From assembly GCF_000720765.1 (NCBI RefSeq), contig NZ_JODC01000029.1, positions 1-63,701 of the forward strand: DNA of 63,701 nt, written 5' to 3'. The stretch is from Streptomyces sp. NRRL S-646 (GTDB lineage: Bacteria; Actinomycetota; Actinomycetes; Streptomycetales; Streptomycetaceae). A program made the translations under genes and the position numbers. Of the stretch, positions 18,671 to 28,148 are shown piece by piece (position 1 is the stretch's first letter; each line of letters starts with the position of its first letter). The notes beneath the pieces were generated by a model, which saw nothing but the letters and a program-made list of their open reading frames with translations, was not told the origin of the DNA and did not search any database.

Positions 18671-19021
18671 CGGCGTGCTCCTGATGTGCGGCTCAGCGTG
18701 TGGATTCCGGCCATCACGCGGACGGCGGCACCAGCGTAAGCGGAGAGTGACGCATGGGCCCACGGATGAGGGGGGTGACGGCGTCAAGCTTCCGTTAAGA
18801 CTCGCTGCTCGGCTGGAGTGGCGCCCAGGAAGGGGCCTTATGGGACAGTTGGCGGTCGATTGGGCCTTCTGAGGGAGGAGGCCTGACGATCGCGACCGGA
18901 TACCCAGCGTCATGGCGCGTGTGGAGGCGACGGACATCAATCGGCGGCAGTTCGCGGACTCGGTGCGGGAGGAACGGTCGGTGGTGGGTGGGGTGCTGGT
19001 CATGGGTGGGGCCGTCGTGGC
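18671..19021. other. intergenic region without a recognisable gene
   Basis: 351 bp between the APC permease start and the end of the antiporter pseudogene, both on the minus strand. It should hold the permease promoter. I see no RNA gene, no riboswitch and no convincing short coding frame in it. Confidence 0.5.
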
Positions 19022-19820
19022 TCAGATGTCCGTGAGGCGGACTTCCTCCAGATCCAACGACTGCTGGAGCCTCCTGCGCGTCGTGTTGCTGATGGCGTGT
19101 TCGTCGTACAGGCGCTGCAGCTCCACTGCCTCGAAGGCGATGAGGTCGCGGCGCAGCTGGCGGTAGACCAGGTCGGCGGGGGCGCTTTGGCCGGTGGGGT
19201 CTGTGAGGCGGTCGCGGGCGTCGTCGAGGCGGGCGGTGAGGCCGCGGCGGAGGCGGTCGAGAACGACCTCGGGGACGGCCTCCAGCTCGGAGAGTTCCGT
19301 CAGGCGCCGGATGCCCGCGTCGGCGAGGCGGCAGCGGGCCGCGGCCTCCTCGCGCTCCGTGTGGTCGGGTTCGAGGGCGATGCCGGAGCGCCGGACCACG
19401 GGGGCCAGGGTGAAGCCCTGGACGACGAGGGTGACGACCACGACCGAGGTGGTCAGGACCAGTACCGGGGGGCGGTCCGCGGGCGCCGCGCCACTTTTCG
19501 TGGTCTCCGGGATGGAGACCGCCGCGGCCAGGGGGACGACGCCCCGGGTGCCCGCCCAGGTCAGCACCATCGGGACCCGCCAGTTCATGGGACGGATGCC
19601 GCCAGGACAAATCCTCCGCGCTCGCGTACAGCAGCGGGGGCAGTACGACCAGGCCGATGATCTCGGGGCTGGTCTCGATCTCGGGGGTGCCCGGCAACAG
19701 GGCCACGGCGAGGCCGGCGACGACCGGCAGGGACGGTGCGGGGATGCGCCGACGGTGCGCGAAGGTGGCCACCACGGTGGCCAGTACGACCAGTGCGAGT
19801 ACCGTGCCGACGCTGCGCAT
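19022..19820 (-). pseudogene. Na+/H+ antiporter (NhaP/CPA1 type) with the middle deleted
   Basis: The start is intact: ATG 19820 and about 75 residues with two transmembrane segments (VGTVLALVVLATVVATF; PSLPVVAGLAVALLPGTPE; EIIGLVVLPPLLYASAEDLSWR). Near 19600 the frame changes and the sequence resumes at the C-terminal part (VLTWAGTRGVVPLAAAVSIP, then a long helical cytoplasmic tail to 19022). A normal family member is ~520 aa. Roughly half, including the acidic ion-binding helices, is missing. Deletion plus frameshift makes it non-functional. Confidence 0.8.
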
Positions 19821-20090
19821 GCCTTCCCCCTGGGGCTTTCACGGGAGCCAGCGTGGCTCCCGGCCGACCAGACTTCCCGGCACACCGCTTTCAGCCTGTC
19901 CGCCCCGCGCACGTCAAGGCAGTGTCAACGCTCTTGACGTGGGCTGTGGCGGCTGACCTGGACCGTGGCGGCTGACCCGGGTCGGTGCGGCGTCGGGGGC
20001 GGATGTTGTTGGCATGTTCTTGGCAAACTCTTGGATCCCGGGCGGCCTCCCGCCGGAACTGCCCTCGCGAGCTGCGGCGTTCTGCCTGAT

Positions 20091-22004
20091 GTGACATCGA
20101 CTCTCCCCATCCGCATACCCCCCGGCCAGAGATCGCAGCACATGGTGATCTGCGGCGACGACGCTCTCGCGCACCGGCTCGCCGTCGAACTGGACGCCGT
20201 GTGCGGGGAGATCGTCACCGTCGTGCTGCCGTCCGCCAGCGACGAGCGCGGCGCGGAGATCGCCGCGCTGCACGAGGACCCGCACTCCCCGGTCGAGCTG
20301 CACGTCTCCGTCCGGCCCGACGAGCGGGCCCTGCGGGCGGCGGGTGTCGAGCGGGCCGCCGCGCTCGCCCTGACCTACCGGGACGACCAGGTCAACATGA
20401 CCGCGGCGCTGCTCGCCCGGACCATCAACCCCTCGGTGCGGCTGGTCGTCCGTATGTTCAACCGCGAACGCGGCCGCCATCTGGAGCGGCTGCTGGACCG
20501 GGCGGCGGGACTGTGCGACGACCTCGCCCAGGACACCTCCACCACGGTGCTCTCCGATGCCGACACCGCCGTACCGGAGCTCGTGGCGGCCGCCGCTCTG
20601 GGCCACGGCCACACCCTCCAGGTCGAGGGCAAGGTGTTCCGCGGTGTCGTACGGCCCGCAGGGTCCCCGTCGAACGTCACCGACCTGGCCACTCTGGCCG
20701 TCCTGTCCGGCGCCCACCAGGACGACCCGGCCAGCCAGGACAGCGCGGAGACGCCCGGCGAGGAGGGCACCCAGCTGCTGCCCGACACCCGGACCGCCCA
20801 CCACCGGCAGTTCACGCACGGCCGGCTGATGCTGGAGGAGGTGACCCACCACGCGTCCGAAGCGACCGCCCGCGCGCGGCGCCCGCACCCCCGACGGTGG
20901 CTTCGGGCACGGCTCGCACACCTGCCGTGGAAGGTCTTCCTGTCCCACCAACTCGCGGCCGTCTACGGGGCGTTGACGGCGGTTGTCCTCGCGCTGGCGA
21001 CCGCCACCGCGCTCTTCGCCGACGAGCATCCGTGGTGGAAGAACTTCTATCTGCCGCTGCTGGACATCTTCACCATGGGCGACCCGGCCACCGAGGAGTC
21101 GGTGGCCCGGCGAGTCCTCCAACTCCTGGCCGGTTTCGTGGGGTTGGCCGTACTCCCGCTCGTGGTCGCCGCGACCATGAACGCCACCGAGGCCTTCCGC
21201 ACCGCCTCGGCGAGTCATCCGCCCGACGACGGCGTGAACGGCCACATCGTGCTGGTCGGGCTGGGGATGGTCGGCACCCGGGTGCTGGACCGGCTGCGCG
21301 CCACCGACCACCAGGTGGTGGCCATCGAACGCGACCCGCACGCCCGCGGCGTCGCCCTCGCCCGCCAGCTCGGCACTCCGCTGATCCTGGAGGACGCCAC
21401 GGCCCCCGGTGTGCTCGAACTGGCCCGCGTCCGGCAGAGCGGCTCGCTGCTCGTCCTCACCCGCGACGACGGCCAGAACCTCGACATCGTCATGGCCGTG
21501 CGGGAGACCAACCCCGCCGTGCGGGTGGTGACGCGCCTGTACGACGACGCGTTCGCAGCCACCGTCCAGCGCACGCTGCGCGCCTCCTACCCGGACGCCC
21601 TCACCCGGAGCAGAAGCGTTTCCGCGCTGGCTGCGCCCTCGTTCGCCGCCGCGATGATGGGCCGCCATGTGCTGGGGGTGATGCCGGTGGAGCGGGGCTC
21701 GCTGCTGTTCACCTGCGTGGACGTGGCCGGGCATCCTGAGCTGGAGGGGCGCTCCGTGCACGAGGCGTTCCGGGAGAACGAATGGCGTGTGCTGGCCGTC
21801 GGGGCCGCCGCCGGGCCGCTCCCCGCGTCGGAGGCCGAGGACGGCCTCACCGGGCTGCATCCCGGCCGGACGGGCTTCGACTGGCGTCCCGCGCAGGGGC
21901 GGATCCTGCGGCCGGGCGACCGTGTCGTCCTGGCGACGACGCGGCGCGGCCTTGACATCCTGATGACGGGGGTACGGCCGCGTTCCGCGGACCGGCGGCA
22001 GTAA
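20091..22004 (+). CDS. ion-channel-like protein with two RCK (TrkA-N) domains
   Basis: About 637 aa. Residues ~15-230 form a first NAD-binding RCK domain (HMVICGDDALAHRLAVEL). Two transmembrane segments with a pore-like loop follow (~residues 285-365). A second RCK domain comes next (HIVLVGLGMVGTRVLDRL; DATAPGVLELARV) and then a TrkA-C-like end. Layout resembles ligand-gated K+ channels, but the filter TVGYGD is replaced by IFTMGDPATEE, so K+ selectivity is doubtful. GTG 20091 lacks a good Shine-Dalgarno; ATG 20142 is the alternative. It is divergent from the broken antiporter. Confidence 0.8.
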   Translation: MTSTLPIRIPPGQRSQHMVICGDDALAHRLAVELDAVCGEIVTVVLPSASDERGAEIAALHEDPHSPVELHVSVRPDERALRAAGVERAAALALTYRDDQVNMTAALLARTINPSVRLVVRMFNRERGRHLERLLDRAAGLCDDLAQDTSTTVLSDADTAVPELVAAAALGHGHTLQVEGKVFRGVVRPAGSPSNVTDLATLAVLSGAHQDDPASQDSAETPGEEGTQLLPDTRTAHHRQFTHGRLMLEEVTHHASEATARARRPHPRRWLRARLAHLPWKVFLSHQLAAVYGALTAVVLALATATALFADEHPWWKNFYLPLLDIFTMGDPATEESVARRVLQLLAGFVGLAVLPLVVAATMNATEAFRTASASHPPDDGVNGHIVLVGLGMVGTRVLDRLRATDHQVVAIERDPHARGVALARQLGTPLILEDATAPGVLELARVRQSGSLLVLTRDDGQNLDIVMAVRETNPAVRVVTRLYDDAFAATVQRTLRASYPDALTRSRSVSALAAPSFAAAMMGRHVLGVMPVERGSLLFTCVDVAGHPELEGRSVHEAFRENEWRVLAVGAAAGPLPASEAEDGLTGLHPGRTGFDWRPAQGRILRPGDRVVLATTRRGLDILMTGVRPRSADRRQ

Positions 22005-22029
22005 CTGCGGCTGAGCGCTGTGCGGTGAT

Positions 22030-22334
22030 GCGCCGTCAGGGTGCCCGCGACGAACTTCGCGTAGGCGGCGTACGCGAGCCAGAGGGCTCCGAAGGAGGAG
22101 AACGCGGTCGCGCCGAAGGTGTTGCCCTTGCGAACCTCCACATGCCGGCCAGCAGTTGAGCAAGTCCGCCGTAGAAGAGTGCGATGCGAGGGGGAGGACC
22201 ACCGCGACCAGTTTCTTGTCGATGATCAGGTCTGCGTTGAAGACACTGAGGGCGAACGTCGTCATGGCGAAGGCGCCGAGACCGAGCGGGCCGGGGGCGG
22301 CGATCGTGTCGGGGTTCGAAGCTGGTGTGCCCAC
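22030..22334 (-). pseudogene. 5' fragment of a GPR1/FUN34/YaaH acetate transporter gene, frameshifted twice
   Basis: From GTG 22334 leftward, one frame gives PGPLGLGAFAMTTFALSVFNADLI, the second gives ALFYGGLAQLLAGMW, and a third gives GNTFGATAFSSFGALWLAYAAYAKFV. In order these are the first three helices and the GNTFG(A)T(A)F(S)S(F)G signature of the SatP/YaaH acetate-succinate transporter family. Two frame changes and loss of the second half (family length ~190-200 aa) make it a pseudogene. Confidence 0.78.
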
Positions 22335-22534
22335 CTCCGCGTTCCTTTTTGCGGCCGGTGGACGCGCGTATCGCCGAACGGTGTGAACCGGGCACTGAAC
22401 GGTCCTGGTTGTTTCGTAATGTTCGCCCGTTCCGCCGAATGTTTCGCACCCTGCTTGGTGTGAAGCGTATGTGGTTGAGAGCAACGAGCCGCGATGGCGT
22501 GCACGTTCTCCGCAGATTCACCGCGTACAAGGGG

Positions 22535-22607
22535 TTGCCACCGTTTGGGAGCTGTCTCTAGGGTGCGGCAACAACGCAGCTTTCTGGATCATCTCCGAAA
22601 CTTTCGG
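22535..22607 (+). promoter_or_regulatory. promoter and xylan-repressor operator of the xylanase operon
   Basis: TTGCCA (22535-22540) and TAGGGT (22559-22564) are spaced by 18 bp and form a vegetative-type promoter. Downstream, at about +25, lies the perfect dyad CCGAAA-C-TTTCGG (22595-22607). The core CGAAACTTTCG is the element reported upstream of Streptomyces xylanase and bxl genes and bound by LacI-type BxlR. The position fits repression by roadblock, and the cognate LacI gene ends the cluster (28005). Confidence 0.75.
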
Positions 22608-22654
22608 TCCAGCGGACGGTCGTGGACGCGCCGTCCCTACCCAAGGAGCGCATT

Positions 22655-23950
22655 ATGGGCGACCGGGCACTGTCCCGCCGCGGCTTCCTGGCGGCCTCCG
22701 CCGCGGCCGGTGTGGGCATGACGGCACTGAGCGGATGCGGCGGAGACTCGGACGGAGGGTCGTCGGACGGGACGACCACCGTCGAGTGGTGGAACATCTC
22801 CACCACCGAACCCGCCAAGACCGTATGGGCCGGTCTGGCCAAGAAGTTCGAGGCCCAGAACCCCAAGGTGAAGATAAAGATCGTCCAGCTGGAGAACGAC
22901 GCCTACAAGTCGAAGATGACGGCGCTGACCGCCTCCGGGAAGCTCCCCGACATCTTCCACACATGGGGCGGCGGGGTCCTCAAGCAGCAGGTCGACGCCG
23001 GGCTCGTCGAGGACCTCTCCGACAGGACCAAGCCGTGGGCCGACGCCCTGCTGCCGGTCGCCAAGAAGCCGTACATCCTCGACGACAAGACGTACGCGAT
23101 CCCGTTCGACATCGGCATGGTCGGCTTCTGGTACAACAAGGCGCTCTTCAAGCAGGCCGGCATCAGCACGCCCCCGACCACCTGGAACGGCTTCCTCGAC
23201 GCCGTGCGGAAGTTGAAGGCCAAGGGCATCACGCCGCTCGCCCTCGCGGGCAAGGAGAAGTGGCCCGGCATGTACTACTGGGCCTATCTCTCGATGCGCA
23301 CCGCGGGCATCGACGCGCTGCAGAAGGCCAGCGACGACAAGGACTTCACCGCCCCCGGGTTCGTCCAGGCGGGGCAGCACCTCAAGGACCTGGTCCAACT
23401 CCAGCCGTTCCAGAAGGGCTTCCTCGGCGCCGCCTACTCCACGCCCACCGGAGAGGCCGCGACCGTCGGCAACGGCAAGGCGGCCATGGAGCTGATGGGC
23501 CAGTGGGCCCCGAGCGTGCAGGCCGACGCCGGCAAGGGGCTCGGCAAGAACCTCGGCTTCTTCCCGTTCCCCGCGGTCGAGGGCGGAAAGGGCGCCATCA
23601 CCGAGGTGTTCGGCGGAGGCGGCGGACACGCCCTGCGCAAGGGCGCACCGCAGGCGGCCGTCGACTTCCTGAAGTTCTTCGCCTCCAAGGCCACCGACAT
23701 GGAACTGGTCAAGAAGACCGGCACCCTCCCGGTCGTCCAGGGCGCGGAGAGCGCCATGTCCGACCCCAACCCCGAAGCCGTACAGGCACAGCTGAAGGCC
23801 GCCACCGGCTTCCAGCTCTTCCTCGACCAGGCGTACGCCCCCGCCGTCGGCCAGGAGGTCAACGACAGCGTCGCCGCGCTCATCGCCGGCTCCAAGTCCC
23901 CCGAGCAGGTCACGCAGTCGATCACGAAGACCGCGAAGGAAGAGCAGTAG
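22655..23950 (+). CDS. sugar ABC transporter substrate-binding lipoprotein (xylo-oligosaccharide type)
   Basis: A 431-aa extracellular lipoprotein. The N-terminus is a Tat-type signal (LSRRGFLAASAAAGVGMTALSGC) with lipobox LSGC, and the cysteine is followed by a Gly/Ser/Asp linker. The mature part is a family-1 solute-binding protein (VEWWNISTTEPAKTVW; PDIFHTWGGGVLKQ; GGGGGHALRKGAP). With two permeases and a xylanase behind it, xylobiose or longer xylo-oligosaccharides are the likely ligand, by context. No ATPase is encoded here; Streptomyces usually uses the shared MsiK. ATG 22655 follows AAGGAGCG. Confidence 0.88.
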   Translation: MGDRALSRRGFLAASAAAGVGMTALSGCGGDSDGGSSDGTTTVEWWNISTTEPAKTVWAGLAKKFEAQNPKVKIKIVQLENDAYKSKMTALTASGKLPDIFHTWGGGVLKQQVDAGLVEDLSDRTKPWADALLPVAKKPYILDDKTYAIPFDIGMVGFWYNKALFKQAGISTPPTTWNGFLDAVRKLKAKGITPLALAGKEKWPGMYYWAYLSMRTAGIDALQKASDDKDFTAPGFVQAGQHLKDLVQLQPFQKGFLGAAYSTPTGEAATVGNGKAAMELMGQWAPSVQADAGKGLGKNLGFFPFPAVEGGKGAITEVFGGGGGHALRKGAPQAAVDFLKFFASKATDMELVKKTGTLPVVQGAESAMSDPNPEAVQAQLKAATGFQLFLDQAYAPAVGQEVNDSVAALIAGSKSPEQVTQSITKTAKEEQ

Positions 23951-23956
23951 CCGGCG

Positions 23957-24973
23957 ATGACCTCCACGTCCTCCACGTCCTCCACGTTCCTTCCGGACAA
24001 GCGGAGCGGCCCGGGCGTCGAACTCCCGCCCCCCGCCGCGGACTTCGCGCGGGGTCGGGCCCGGCGGCGCCTGCTGAACTGGCTCACCGCGGTCGGCTTC
24101 CAGGTGCCCGCGCTGGTGCTGTTCATCGGTCTTGTCCTGCTGCCGATGCTGTTCGCGCTGTGCGCCGCCTTCTTCCGCTGGGGCGGCTTCGGGATGCCCT
24201 CCGACTACGCGGGCACCGACAACTTCACCCGGCTCTTCCAGGACGACGTCTTCCTGGGTGACCTGTGGCGCTGTCTGGTCCTGGTCGTGCTGTCGCTCGT
24301 GCTGCAGCTGCCGTTCGCGCTCGCCATGGCCGTGGCGCTCAACCAGCGGCTGCGCGGCCGGGCCGTGTACCGGATGCTGTTCTTCGCGCCGTACGTCCTG
24401 TCCGAGGCCATCACCGGCGTGCTGTTCAGCATGGTGTTCGCCCCGGACGACGGGCTCGCCGACCACGTCCTGGGCGCCATCGGCCTGGACGGCCTGGGCG
24501 GGGAGTGGTTCGCCGATCCCAACTACGTCATGGCGACGCTGTTCCTGGTCATGACGTGGAAGTACTTCGGCTTCCACATGATGCTCTACCTGGCCGGACT
24601 CCAGTCCATCCCGGCCGAGTTGACGGAGGCGGCGCTGATCGACGGCGCCGGGCCCTGGCAGCGCTTCCGCAATGTCACCCTGCCGCTGCTCGCGCCCACC
24701 CTGCGCATCAGCGTCTTCCTCTCCGTCATCGGGGCGATCCAGCTGTTCGACCTGGTGTGGGTGATCACCCAGGGCGGTCCCGACCACCACTCCGAGACGA
24801 TGGCCGTGACCATGTTCCAGTACGGCTTCAAGCGCTACCAGGTCGGCTACGCCAGCGCGATCAGCGTGGTCATGTTCGGCATCTGCCTCGTCTTCGCCCT
24901 CGCCTACCAGCGGTTCGTGCTCCGCCGCGACCTCGAAGGGGCCACCACGAACATGAGGGGAGACGGCAAGTGA
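23957..24973 (+). CDS. ABC sugar transporter permease, MalF type
   Basis: A 338-aa inner-membrane protein with about six transmembrane helices. The EAA loop (EAALIDGAGPWQRFRNVTLPLL, in part) docks the ATPase. The long N-terminal tail begins with Thr/Ser repeats. It starts 6 bp after the binding-protein stop and overlaps the next permease by a GTGA, so it is part of one operon. Confidence 0.9.
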   Translation: MTSTSSTSSTFLPDKRSGPGVELPPPAADFARGRARRRLLNWLTAVGFQVPALVLFIGLVLLPMLFALCAAFFRWGGFGMPSDYAGTDNFTRLFQDDVFLGDLWRCLVLVVLSLVLQLPFALAMAVALNQRLRGRAVYRMLFFAPYVLSEAITGVLFSMVFAPDDGLADHVLGAIGLDGLGGEWFADPNYVMATLFLVMTWKYFGFHMMLYLAGLQSIPAELTEAALIDGAGPWQRFRNVTLPLLAPTLRISVFLSVIGAIQLFDLVWVITQGGPDHHSETMAVTMFQYGFKRYQVGYASAISVVMFGICLVFALAYQRFVLRRDLEGATTNMRGDGK

Positions 24974-25791
24974 AGACCCTGCGCAAACTGCCGTTGCACG
25001 TCGTCCTCGTCGCCGTCGGCGCGGTGATGATCGTACCTCTGTTGTACGCCCTGCTGTCCGGCTTCAAGTCCACGGCCGAGCTCTCCCGCAACCCGTTCGG
25101 GCTGCCCGAACACTGGCTGACCGGGAACTACACCGACATCCTCGGCGGCGGGGACTTCTGGCGGCTGCTGGGCAACAGCACCCTGGTCGCGGTGGCGACG
25201 ACCGTGCTGGTGGTCGCGGTGTCCGCGCTTGCGGCCTTCTCCTTCGCGCGGTTCGCCTTCCGTGGGCGGGAGGTGCTGTTCACCTTCTTCACGATGGGGC
25301 TGATGTTCCCCTTCGCAGTGGCCGCCCTGCCGCTGTTCCTGCTCCTGCGCTATCTCGGCCTGCTGGACAATCCGCTGGGCGTGATCCTCCCGCAGGCCGC
25401 GTTCGGGCTGCCGATGACCATCATCATCCTGCGCGGCTTCTTCCGGCAGATCCCGGGCGAGCTGGAGGAGGCGGCCACGCTCGACGGGTGCAGCGCCTTC
25501 GGGTTCTTCTGGCGGGTGCTGCTGCCGATGGCACGGCCGGCGCTCGGCACGGTCTCGGTCCTCGCCGTCGTCGCCAGTTGGAACAACTTCATGCTCCCGC
25601 TGCTGGTGTTCACCGACTCCAAGTGGTGGACGCTGCCCCTCGGCGTCGCGCAGTTCCAGGGCCAGTACTCGGCCGAATACGCGCGCGTCTTCGCCTACCT
25701 CGTCCTGGCGATGGTGCCCGCCCTCGCCCTGTACTCGGTCGCCGAGCGCCAGCTCGTCGGCGGCCTCACCGCCGGCGCCACGAAGGGATGA
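24970..25791 (+). CDS. ABC sugar transporter permease, MalG type
   Basis: A 273-aa inner-membrane protein with six transmembrane helices and EAA loop EEAATLDGCSAFGFFWRVLLP. GTG 24970 overlaps the stop of the previous permease, and the proteins should form the heterodimeric channel for the binding protein at 22655. Confidence 0.9.
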   Translation: MKTLRKLPLHVVLVAVGAVMIVPLLYALLSGFKSTAELSRNPFGLPEHWLTGNYTDILGGGDFWRLLGNSTLVAVATTVLVVAVSALAAFSFARFAFRGREVLFTFFTMGLMFPFAVAALPLFLLLRYLGLLDNPLGVILPQAAFGLPMTIIILRGFFRQIPGELEEAATLDGCSAFGFFWRVLLPMARPALGTVSVLAVVASWNNFMLPLLVFTDSKWWTLPLGVAQFQGQYSAEYARVFAYLVLAMVPALALYSVAERQLVGGLTAGATKG

Positions 25792-25844
25792 CCGCGCGCC
25801 CGCGGACGTACGGCCCCGCACCACACACCGTGAGGAGTCGCACC

Positions 25845-26897
25845 ATGCGCAAGACCACCCGTCTCAGACTCGCCGGAGCACTCGCGGCCGCCCTGGTCGC
25901 AGCCGGCATCGCCACCGGCCCCGCGGCCCAGGCGAGCCAGAAGCAGCCGACGCTCGCGGAACTGGCCCAGCGCCACGGCCGCTACTTCGGCAGCGCCACC
26001 GACAACCCCGAACTCACCGACACCGCCTACACGGCCATGCTCGGCAGCGAGTTCGACATGATCACCCCCGGCAACGGCATGAAGTGGTACGCCACCGAGC
26101 CCCAACAGGGCGTCTTCGACTGGACGAACGGCGACGAGATCGTCAACCTCGCCCGTAAGAACCACCAGCGGGTCCGCGCCCACACCCTCGTCTGGCACAG
26201 CCAGCTGCCCGACTGGCTCACCGGCCGCGAATGGACGGCGACCGAGCTGCGGGCCGTCCTGAAGAAGCACATCCAGACGGAGGTACGGCACTACCGCGGC
26301 AAGGTCTACTCCTGGGACGTCGTCAACGAGGCCTTCAACGAGGACGGCACCTACCGCGACACGATCTGGTACAAGACGCTCGGCCCCGGCTACATCGCCG
26401 ACGCCCTGCGCTGGGCCCACCAGGCCGACCCGCACGCCAAGCTCTACCTCAACGACTACAACATCGAGGCGGTCGGCCCGAAGAGCGACGCCTACTACCA
26501 ACTCGCCAAGGACCTCAAGGCCCGGCACGTCCCACTCGACGGCGTCGGCCTCCAGGCCCACCTGGCCCTCCAGTACGGCTATCCGACCAGCCTGGAGGAC
26601 AATCTGCGCCGTTTCTCCCGGCTGGGTCTCGACACCGCGCTCACCGAGGTCGACGTCAGGATGATCCTTCCCGCGGACGCGGAGAAGCTGGCGACCCAGG
26701 CGCAGTGGTACCGGAACCTGACCCAGGCCTGCCTGGCGGTACGGCGATGCGTCGGAATCACCGTCTGGGACTACACCGACAAGTACTCGTGGATCCCGGC
26801 GTTCTTCCCGGGAGAGGGCGCCGCGCTCCCGTGGGACGAGCAACTGGCGCCGAAGCCCGCGTACTTCGCGATCAGGGAGGCGCTGGGAGGCAAGTAG
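25845..26897 (+). CDS. secreted endo-1,4-beta-xylanase, GH10
   Basis: A 350-aa enzyme. A classical Sec signal peptide (RKTTRLRLAGALAAALVAAG, cleavage near AQA-S) precedes a single GH10 barrel. Acid/base E162 is in WDVVNEAFNED and nucleophile E268 in LTEVDVRM; the HTLVWHSQ and ITVWDYTDKYSW motifs complete the subsites. There is no carbohydrate-binding module. It would cut xylan outside the cell to oligomers taken up by the ABC system encoded just upstream. ATG 25845 follows GAGGAG, and the gap to the permease is 53 bp. Terminator follows. Confidence 0.94.
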   Translation: MRKTTRLRLAGALAAALVAAGIATGPAAQASQKQPTLAELAQRHGRYFGSATDNPELTDTAYTAMLGSEFDMITPGNGMKWYATEPQQGVFDWTNGDEIVNLARKNHQRVRAHTLVWHSQLPDWLTGREWTATELRAVLKKHIQTEVRHYRGKVYSWDVVNEAFNEDGTYRDTIWYKTLGPGYIADALRWAHQADPHAKLYLNDYNIEAVGPKSDAYYQLAKDLKARHVPLDGVGLQAHLALQYGYPTSLEDNLRRFSRLGLDTALTEVDVRMILPADAEKLATQAQWYRNLTQACLAVRRCVGITVWDYTDKYSWIPAFFPGEGAALPWDEQLAPKPAYFAIREALGGK

Positions 26898-26912
26898 GGG
26901 ATTCCCAAAACG

Positions 26913-26944
26913 CCCCGGCGGTGCATTGGGGAGCACCGCCGGGG
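26913..26944 (+). terminator. terminator of the xylanase operon
   Basis: A perfect 12-bp stem, CCCCGGCGGTGC with its complement, closes an 8-nt loop right after the xylanase stop. A second GC-rich inverted repeat (CGGCACCCCCGG / CCGGGGGTGCCG) follows at ~26947-26978. The repressor gene converges here. Confidence 0.85.
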
Positions 26945-26958
26945 TCCGGCACCCCCGG

Positions 26959-28005
26959 TCAGGGCGCCGGGGGTGCCGTGCTCGACCGCACCACCAGCTC
27001 CGTGCCCAGCTCCACCCGTGGTGAGACGGGCTGTTCGCCGCGGGCCAGGCGCAGCACCGTGCGGACGGCCAGCTTGCCCATGTCGGCCAGCGGCTGGCGC
27101 ACCGTCGTCAGCGGCGGGGCCGACCAGCGGACCTCCGGAAGGTCGTCGAAACCGACCAGGCTCATGTCCTGCGGCACCCGCAGGCCCCGTCGGCGCAGTG
27201 CCTCGATCGCGCCGAGTGCCATCTGGTCGCTGGCCGCGAACACGGCCGTCGGCGGTTCGGGCAGGTCGAGGAGGGTGTTGCAGCCGGTGAAGCCGGATTC
27301 GGGGTGGAAGTCGCCGGGGACGACGAGGGTTTCGTCGACCGTGAGGCCCGCGCCCTCCAGGGCGGCGCGATGGCCGTCGAAGCGGGCCCTTGAGCACAGC
27401 AGCCTGGGCGGGCCCGCGATGAGGCCGATCCTGCGGTGGCCCAGGGACAGCAGGTGCTCGGTGGCCGCCATACCGCCCGACCAGTTGGCGGCGCCGATGG
27501 TGGGGACGTCCAGGACGGGGGAGCCCGCCGGGTCGACGACCACCAGCGGGACACCGAGGGCGCGTAACTCCTCGTGCAGGACCGGTTCCAGCGCCGAGGT
27601 GACGAGGACGACGCCGTCGGAGGCCCGGGCCCGCAGGTTGCGCATCCATTCGCGGGCGTCGCCGGAGCGGCCGTGGATCGCCGACACCACCGTGCCGACC
27701 CCGGCCGTGTGCGCGACCTCCTCGACACCTCGGATGATCTCCACCGCCCAGGGGCTGTCGAGGTCGTTGAAGACCAGGTCGAGCAGGGCGGCGCCGGTCG
27801 CGGAGGCGGCGGAGCGCCTGCGGTGGCCGTGTCGCAGCAGTAGGTCCTCGACCCGGGCGCGGGTCTGCGGCGAGACGTCGGAGCGGCCGTTGACGACCCG
27901 GGACACGGTCGGCACCGAGACCCCGGCCTGCCGGGCGATCTCCGTGATCGTGACCTTGCCGAGGACCTCGGACGGCGCCTTGGCCCCAGCCTCGTCTGCT
28001 GCCAA
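26959..28005 (-). CDS. LacI-family repressor of the xylan operon
   Basis: A 348-aa regulator. The N-terminal helix-turn-helix and hinge (VTITEIARQAGVSVPTVSRVVNG) are followed by a periplasmic-binding-protein-like sensor (DGVVLVTSALEP; GHRRIGLIAGP; VFAASDQMALGA; LVGFDDLPEV). TTG 28005 with GAGGTGGGGA just upstream gives the usual family length; upstream in-frame ATG codons would add ~40 unrelated residues. By position and family it should bind the CGAAACTTTCG dyad at 22595-22607 and release it on xylobiose. Convergent with the xylanase gene. Confidence 0.88.
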   Translation of the reverse strand: MAADEAGAKAPSEVLGKVTITEIARQAGVSVPTVSRVVNGRSDVSPQTRARVEDLLLRHGHRRRSAASATGAALLDLVFNDLDSPWAVEIIRGVEEVAHTAGVGTVVSAIHGRSGDAREWMRNLRARASDGVVLVTSALEPVLHEELRALGVPLVVVDPAGSPVLDVPTIGAANWSGGMAATEHLLSLGHRRIGLIAGPPRLLCSRARFDGHRAALEGAGLTVDETLVVPGDFHPESGFTGCNTLLDLPEPPTAVFAASDQMALGAIEALRRRGLRVPQDMSLVGFDDLPEVRWSAPPLTTVRQPLADMGKLAVRTVLRLARGEQPVSPRVELGTELVVRSSTAPPAP

Positions 28006-28148
28006 ATCCCCACCTCGTCGACCTGGACGGCATCGCGCAACTACGCGCAGTGATCGCCTCCGCACATGCATCGGGGCCGGTTCGCAGGGTGTCCTTGCGA
28101 CCGGCCCCTCAAGTCTCCGGGTGGTGTGACGCACCGCCCGGGGGCCGC

